In this document: piece after piece, positions 7,019 to 9,239 of the stretch
How positions within the stretch are numbered: the first letter of the stretch is position 1
Layout of the letters: every line of letters begins with the position of its first letter
Source: Hyphomicrobiales bacterium
Lineage (GTDB): Bacteria; Pseudomonadota; Alphaproteobacteria; Rhizobiales; Aestuariivirgaceae
Assembly: GCA_023266715.1 (NCBI GenBank)
Contig: JAHFPK010000025.1
Span: 7,940 to 17,178 of the forward strand
Length of the DNA stretch: 9,239 nucleotides
Reading direction: 5' to 3'
Position numbers and translations under genes: made by a program
The notes under the pieces: model-generated
The model's input: only the letters and a program-made list of their open reading frames with translations
The model's database searches: none
What the model was told of the DNA's origin: nothing

Positions 7019-7068
7019 GGCATGTTGTTATCGGCGAAGTTGCACGACTTTGCTGATAACAACATGCC
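7019..7068. repeat. Near-perfect 50-base inverted repeat (long hairpin)
   Basis: The outer arms are perfect over 14 bases: GGCATGTTGTTATC (7019-7032) against GATAACAACATGCC (7055-7068). Pairing continues inward to 7040/7047, giving 22 paired positions around a six-base centre. The only two departures (7033/7054 and 7036/7051) are G-T on the plus strand, so a plus-strand RNA would form G-U pairs, while a minus-strand RNA would have C-A mismatches. CACG flanks the 48-base core on both sides (7016-7019 and 7068-7071). No T-run follows on either strand, so it is not a normal terminator. It lies 30 bases before hsp20 and 78 before the first dehydrogenase. Confidence 0.9.
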
Positions 7069-7109
7069 ACGAATGTCACGGCCCATCTGGCACCGTGGCG
7101 TAATTGCTA

Positions 7110-7138
7110 ATATGAGAGTGCCCAGGGTTTCATTCAAG
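7110..7138 (-). promoter_or_regulatory. Candidate sigma-32 (RpoH) promoter for hsp20-DUF1150
   Basis: Read on the minus strand: CTTGAA (7138-7133), 15 bases, then TCTCATAT (7117-7110). The RpoH consensus is CTTGAA, 13-17 bases, CCCCATNT. The -35 is exact and the -10 keeps the CAT and final T. This would start the transcript near 7103 and give a leader of roughly 115 bases containing the 7019-7068 hairpin. The location upstream of a small heat-shock gene makes the match more credible. Confidence 0.5.
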
Positions 7139-7146
7139 GGATGGTC

Positions 7147-7926
7147 ATGGCAGGGGTTTTGGATCGCGTAGCACTGGTAACCGGGGCGGGAAGTGCGGAA
7201 GGCATTGGCTTTGCAACTGCCAAGGCTTTAGCCGCAGGAGGGGCCCGGGTGGCGCTGACCTCGACCACAAAACGCATCTTTGAGCGCCTCGAAACCTTGG
7301 GCGAAGGCCACGCCGCATTTACCGCTGATCTGACCAGCGCCAAAGAGACCGATGAACTGATCCGCGCCGTGAAAGCCAACTTTGGGCGCATCGACATCGT
7401 GGTGAACAACGCCGGCATGGTTCAGCAGGGCATCGAATTCAGGAGTTCCAGGATTGAGAAAATCACCGACGAGGATTGGCAACGCCACTTGGCACTTAAT
7501 GTCACGACCGCCTTCAACGTCATCCGCGCGGTTCTCCCTCCCATGCAGAAACGGGAATTTGGGCGGATTGTGAATGTGTCTTCGGTGACTGGCCCGCTTG
7601 TCGTCAATCCTCGCTCGGCAGGCTATTCCTCGGCCAAGGCCGCCATGACCGGCCTCACGCGCACAACGGCAATCGAAAACGCCAGCCGCAATATCACTTG
7701 CAACGCAGTCTTGCCGGGTTGGATTGCCACTGCTTCCTCCAGCAAAGATGAAATTCTGGCGGGTAAAGCCACGCCCACGAAACGGCCTGGCTCTGCCTCC
7801 GAAGTGGCGGCAGCCTGTTTGTTTTTGGCCAGCGAAGAGGCAAGCTACATCAACGGCGCCATGCTTGTAGTCGATGGTGGAAATTCCATCGTTGAGTACA
7901 AGGGGGCAGGCGATGACTGGTATTGA
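7147..7926 (+). CDS. Short-chain dehydrogenase/reductase (SDR), first of pair
   Basis: A 259-residue classical SDR. The nucleotide-binding loop is TGAGSAEGIG (12-21), two residues longer than the usual TGxxxGIG but known in this superfamily. NNAG is at 87-90, with structural Asn119 and the catalytic Ser146 (NVSS), Tyr160 and Lys164 (YSSAK). The C-terminal INGAMLVVDGG (235-245) is standard. Residues after the second strand (TSTTKR) would suit NADP(H), an inference. The substrate, probably a sugar, polyol or hydroxyacid, is unknown. The ATG at 7147 is preferred because AAGGG (7136-7140) is then six bases away; the ATG at 7141 would touch it. The gene overlaps the next SDR by 14 bases, and a direct repeat sits at the junction. 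Confidence 0.92.
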   Translation: MAGVLDRVALVTGAGSAEGIGFATAKALAAGGARVALTSTTKRIFERLETLGEGHAAFTADLTSAKETDELIRAVKANFGRIDIVVNNAGMVQQGIEFRSSRIEKITDEDWQRHLALNVTTAFNVIRAVLPPMQKREFGRIVNVSSVTGPLVVNPRSAGYSSAKAAMTGLTRTTAIENASRNITCNAVLPGWIATASSSKDEILAGKATPTKRPGSASEVAAACLFLASEEASYINGAMLVVDGGNSIVEYKGAGDDWY

Positions 7927-8671
7927 TGACTGGTCGGGTAAAACCGTTCTCATCGTAGGCGGCAGCGGCGGCATGGGCCGTGCAACGGCGCAAGAATTTG
8001 AAGGCGCTGGCGCAAATATTGCTGTTGCCGATATCAACATAGAAAATTTGCCGAGCCAGTATCTCGCCATCAAAAGTGACATCATAAAAATTTCCGATTG
8101 CGCCGGGATGATTTCCAAAACGGTTGGGCGCTTTGGCAGGCTCGATCTTCTCGTCAATGCGGCGGGCGTTTGGGTGGAAGGCGAAAGTTCGGAGATGTCG
8201 GAGGACCAATGGGACCGGACCATCGACATCAATTTGAAGGGCACCTTCTTCACCTGCCGCTACGCCATTCCGGAATTGGAAAAAACCGGAGGCCAGATCA
8301 TCAACATTGCTTCTGACGCCGGGCTGATGGGCAGTTCAGGTGCGGCAATTTACTGCGCTTCAAAGGGCGGTGTTGTGTTGCTGACCAAGGCCTTGGCCCT
8401 GGAACTTGCGCCAAAGGGCATAAGGGTGAATGCCATTTGCCCCTGTGATGTGGAAACGCCCATGCTGGAGTTTCAGGCCCGGCAATTCGGCGGCGGCAAT
8501 CCGCAAGCCTATCTCGCCAAACTGAAATCCATCTATCCCCAGGGCGCGCGCCAGCGCTTCGCAAAAGCCCAGGAAATAGCGGCTTTTATTTTCGCCATTG
8601 CCCAGCCCCGGCTGGCTCCGATAACCGGCGCGGCGCTGCCCATCGACTTTGGAACAACTGCCGGAAGATGA
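7913..8671 (+). CDS. Short-chain dehydrogenase/reductase (SDR), second of pair
   Basis: A 252-residue classical SDR. The nucleotide loop is VGGSGGMG (15-22), with Val in place of the usual Thr. Asp40 at the end of the second strand suggests NAD(H) preference. NAAG lies at 82-85, Asn107, and catalytic Ser134, Tyr147 and Lys151 (YCASK). The usual Pro-Gly after the sixth strand is Pro177-Cys178 (CPCDVETPM). The tail ends GAALPIDFGTTAGR. The ATG at 7913 has AGGGGG (7901-7906) six bases upstream, inside the preceding gene, and the two reading frames overlap by 14 bases. Tandem overlapping dehydrogenases before a transporter gene suggest consecutive oxidations or an oxidation/reduction pair on one imported compound. 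Its identity cannot be told from sequence. Confidence 0.92.
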   Translation: MTGIDDWSGKTVLIVGGSGGMGRATAQEFEGAGANIAVADINIENLPSQYLAIKSDIIKISDCAGMISKTVGRFGRLDLLVNAAGVWVEGESSEMSEDQWDRTIDINLKGTFFTCRYAIPELEKTGGQIINIASDAGLMGSSGAAIYCASKGGVVLLTKALALELAPKGIRVNAICPCDVETPMLEFQARQFGGGNPQAYLAKLKSIYPQGARQRFAKAQEIAAFIFAIAQPRLAPITGAALPIDFGTTAGR

Positions 8672-8704
8672 TAGCTCGCCACTTGCAAATGACAGGAATT
8701 TGGC

Positions 8705-8738
8705 GTCAATTGACCCCAAGGCTTGATCAGCCGGTCAA
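8705..8738. promoter_or_regulatory. Palindrome and hairpin upstream of the transporter gene
   Basis: GTCAATTGAC (8705-8714) is a perfect 10-base palindrome. Overlapping it, TTGACC (8710-8715) pairs with GGTCAA (8733-8738), and inside that GGCT (8720-8723) pairs with AGCC (8729-8732). Three GTCAA half-sites thus lie within 34 bases. It sits in the 86-base gap after the second SDR and just before the AGGGAG (8746-8751) ribosome binding site. It could be an operator or a leader hairpin. It is followed by A residues, not T, so it is not a plus-strand terminator. Confidence 0.4.
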
Positions 8739-8757
8739 AAAAATCAGGGAGATATAT

Positions 8758-9239
8758 ATGATCAAGAAATTGCTTACGACCGCTGTGATGACAGCAATGC
8801 TGGCGATTTCCGCCTTTGCAGCCGATGACAAGCCAGCCATCGTATTTGATATTGGCGGCAAGTTCGACAAGTCCTTCAATGAAAGCATGTACAACGGCTC
8901 GGAAAAGTTCAAAGCCGAATCGGGCGTGGCTTACGGCGAATTTGAAATTGCCAACGAAGCCCAGCGCGAACAGGCGATCCGCAACTTCGCTGACCAGGGC
9001 TACAGCCCCATCATCGCGGCAGGTTTTGCCCAGGCCGCTGCTGTTGAAAAGGTAGCCAAGGAGTATCCCGATCTCAAGTTTGCCATCGTTGACATGGTTG
9101 TCGATCTGCCGAACGTGCAGTCCATCGTTTTCAAGGAGCAGGAAGGCTCCTACCTTGTTGGTATGATGGCTGGCATGGCCTCGAAATCCGGCAAGGTCGG
9201 CTTCGTGGGCGGCATGGACATTCCGCTCATTCGCAAATT
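8758..9239 (+). CDS. BMP-family ABC transporter substrate-binding protein (3' end outside window)
   Basis: The first 160 residues of a secreted binding protein, running off the right edge. A signal peptide is clear: MIKK, hydrophobic core, and probable cleavage after Ala21 (SAFA/ADDK); no lipobox cysteine is seen, so it is likely a soluble periplasmic protein. The mature start PAIVFDIGGKFDKSFNESMY (26-45) is the signature of the BMP/PnrA-like (Med) family. It is followed by AIRNFADQGYSPIIAAGFAQ and the FAIVDMVVDLPNVQSIVFKEQEGSYLVGMMA block. Family members bind purine nucleosides or other small ligands and feed ABC importers. AGGGAG lies six bases before the ATG. Membrane and ATPase genes are expected just downstream. 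The ligand here is unknown; the SDR neighbours argue for a catabolic substrate. Confidence 0.93.
   Translation, partial: MIKKLLTTAVMTAMLAISAFAADDKPAIVFDIGGKFDKSFNESMYNGSEKFKAESGVAYGEFEIANEAQREQAIRNFADQGYSPIIAAGFAQAAAVEKVAKEYPDLKFAIVDMVVDLPNVQSIVFKEQEGSYLVGMMAGMASKSGKVGFVGGMDIPLIRK

Noticed and set aside
7019..7068. The long hairpin as a rho-independent terminator
   Set aside because: No T-run follows the stem on either strand, and it sits upstream of both divergent genes, where no transcript needs to end.
6989..7103. A classical ROSE RNA thermometer in the hsp20 leader
   Set aside because: The conserved U-U/C-G-C-U motif opposite the ribosome binding site was not found; only a general structured leader can be claimed.
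7088..7107. TGGCAC...TTGC as a sigma-54 promoter
   Set aside because: The GG and GC elements are about 15 bases apart, not the required 10.
7228..8253. Long open reading frame on the minus strand (341 codons) opposite the two dehydrogenases
   Set aside because: It lies antisense to two clear SDR genes with intact catalytic motifs. Its translation has no recognisable domain, and it is a frame shadow.
8710..8745. Hairpin followed by an A-run as a terminator after the SDR pair
   Set aside because: On the plus strand the stem is followed by A residues. On the minus strand the T-run precedes the stem, so neither orientation fits.

Overview
The window looks like chromosomal DNA of an alphaproteobacterium, most likely of the Hyphomicrobiales (Rhizobiales-like) branch. 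The evidence is the gene order rnd - lptC - lptA - lptB - rpoN - hpf - ptsN, a DUF1150 gene paired with hsp20, a short ribonuclease D without HRDC domains, and closely spaced genes with moderate-to-high GC. I cannot name a genus.

Layout. Positions 1-66 (minus) hold the 5' end of a Rossmann-fold gene resembling the complex I NDUFA9 / NAD-dependent epimerase family, which runs off the left edge. Divergent from it is a RidA-family gene (226-624), then a tRNA-Leu(CAG) (679-763). From 895 to 6292 runs a tightly packed plus-strand block: a ribonuclease D-type exonuclease, LptC, LptA and LptB for lipopolysaccharide export, sigma-54 (RpoN), long-form hibernation factor HPF, and the nitrogen-PTS protein EIIA-Ntr (PtsN). 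Overlaps or gaps of 40 bases or less join every pair except rpoN-hpf, where a 183-base gap probably carries a promoter. This block is a well-known conserved locus linking envelope biogenesis, alternative sigma factor activity, ribosome hibernation and PTS-Ntr signalling.

Convergent to ptsN is a minus-strand pair: an IbpA/HspH-type small heat-shock protein (6566-6988) followed by a DUF1150 protein (6298-6561). A sigma-32-like promoter candidate lies upstream on the minus strand. Divergent from hsp20 is a probably catabolic unit: two short-chain dehydrogenases overlapping by 14 bases (7147-7926 and 7913-8671), then the start of a BMP-family ABC transporter substrate-binding protein (8758 onward, cut by the window end). 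Substrate unknown.

Most of the window is ordinary conserved chromosome, and I did not find a clear new multi-gene system. The most unusual signal is a near-perfect 50-base inverted repeat at 7019-7068 between hsp20 and the dehydrogenase operon. Others are a palindrome plus hairpin before the transporter gene, a RidA protein lacking the catalytic arginine, and a 10-base direct repeat at the junction of the two dehydrogenases that is read as Asp-Asp-Trp in both genes. No CRISPR array, insertion sequence or phage gene was seen.
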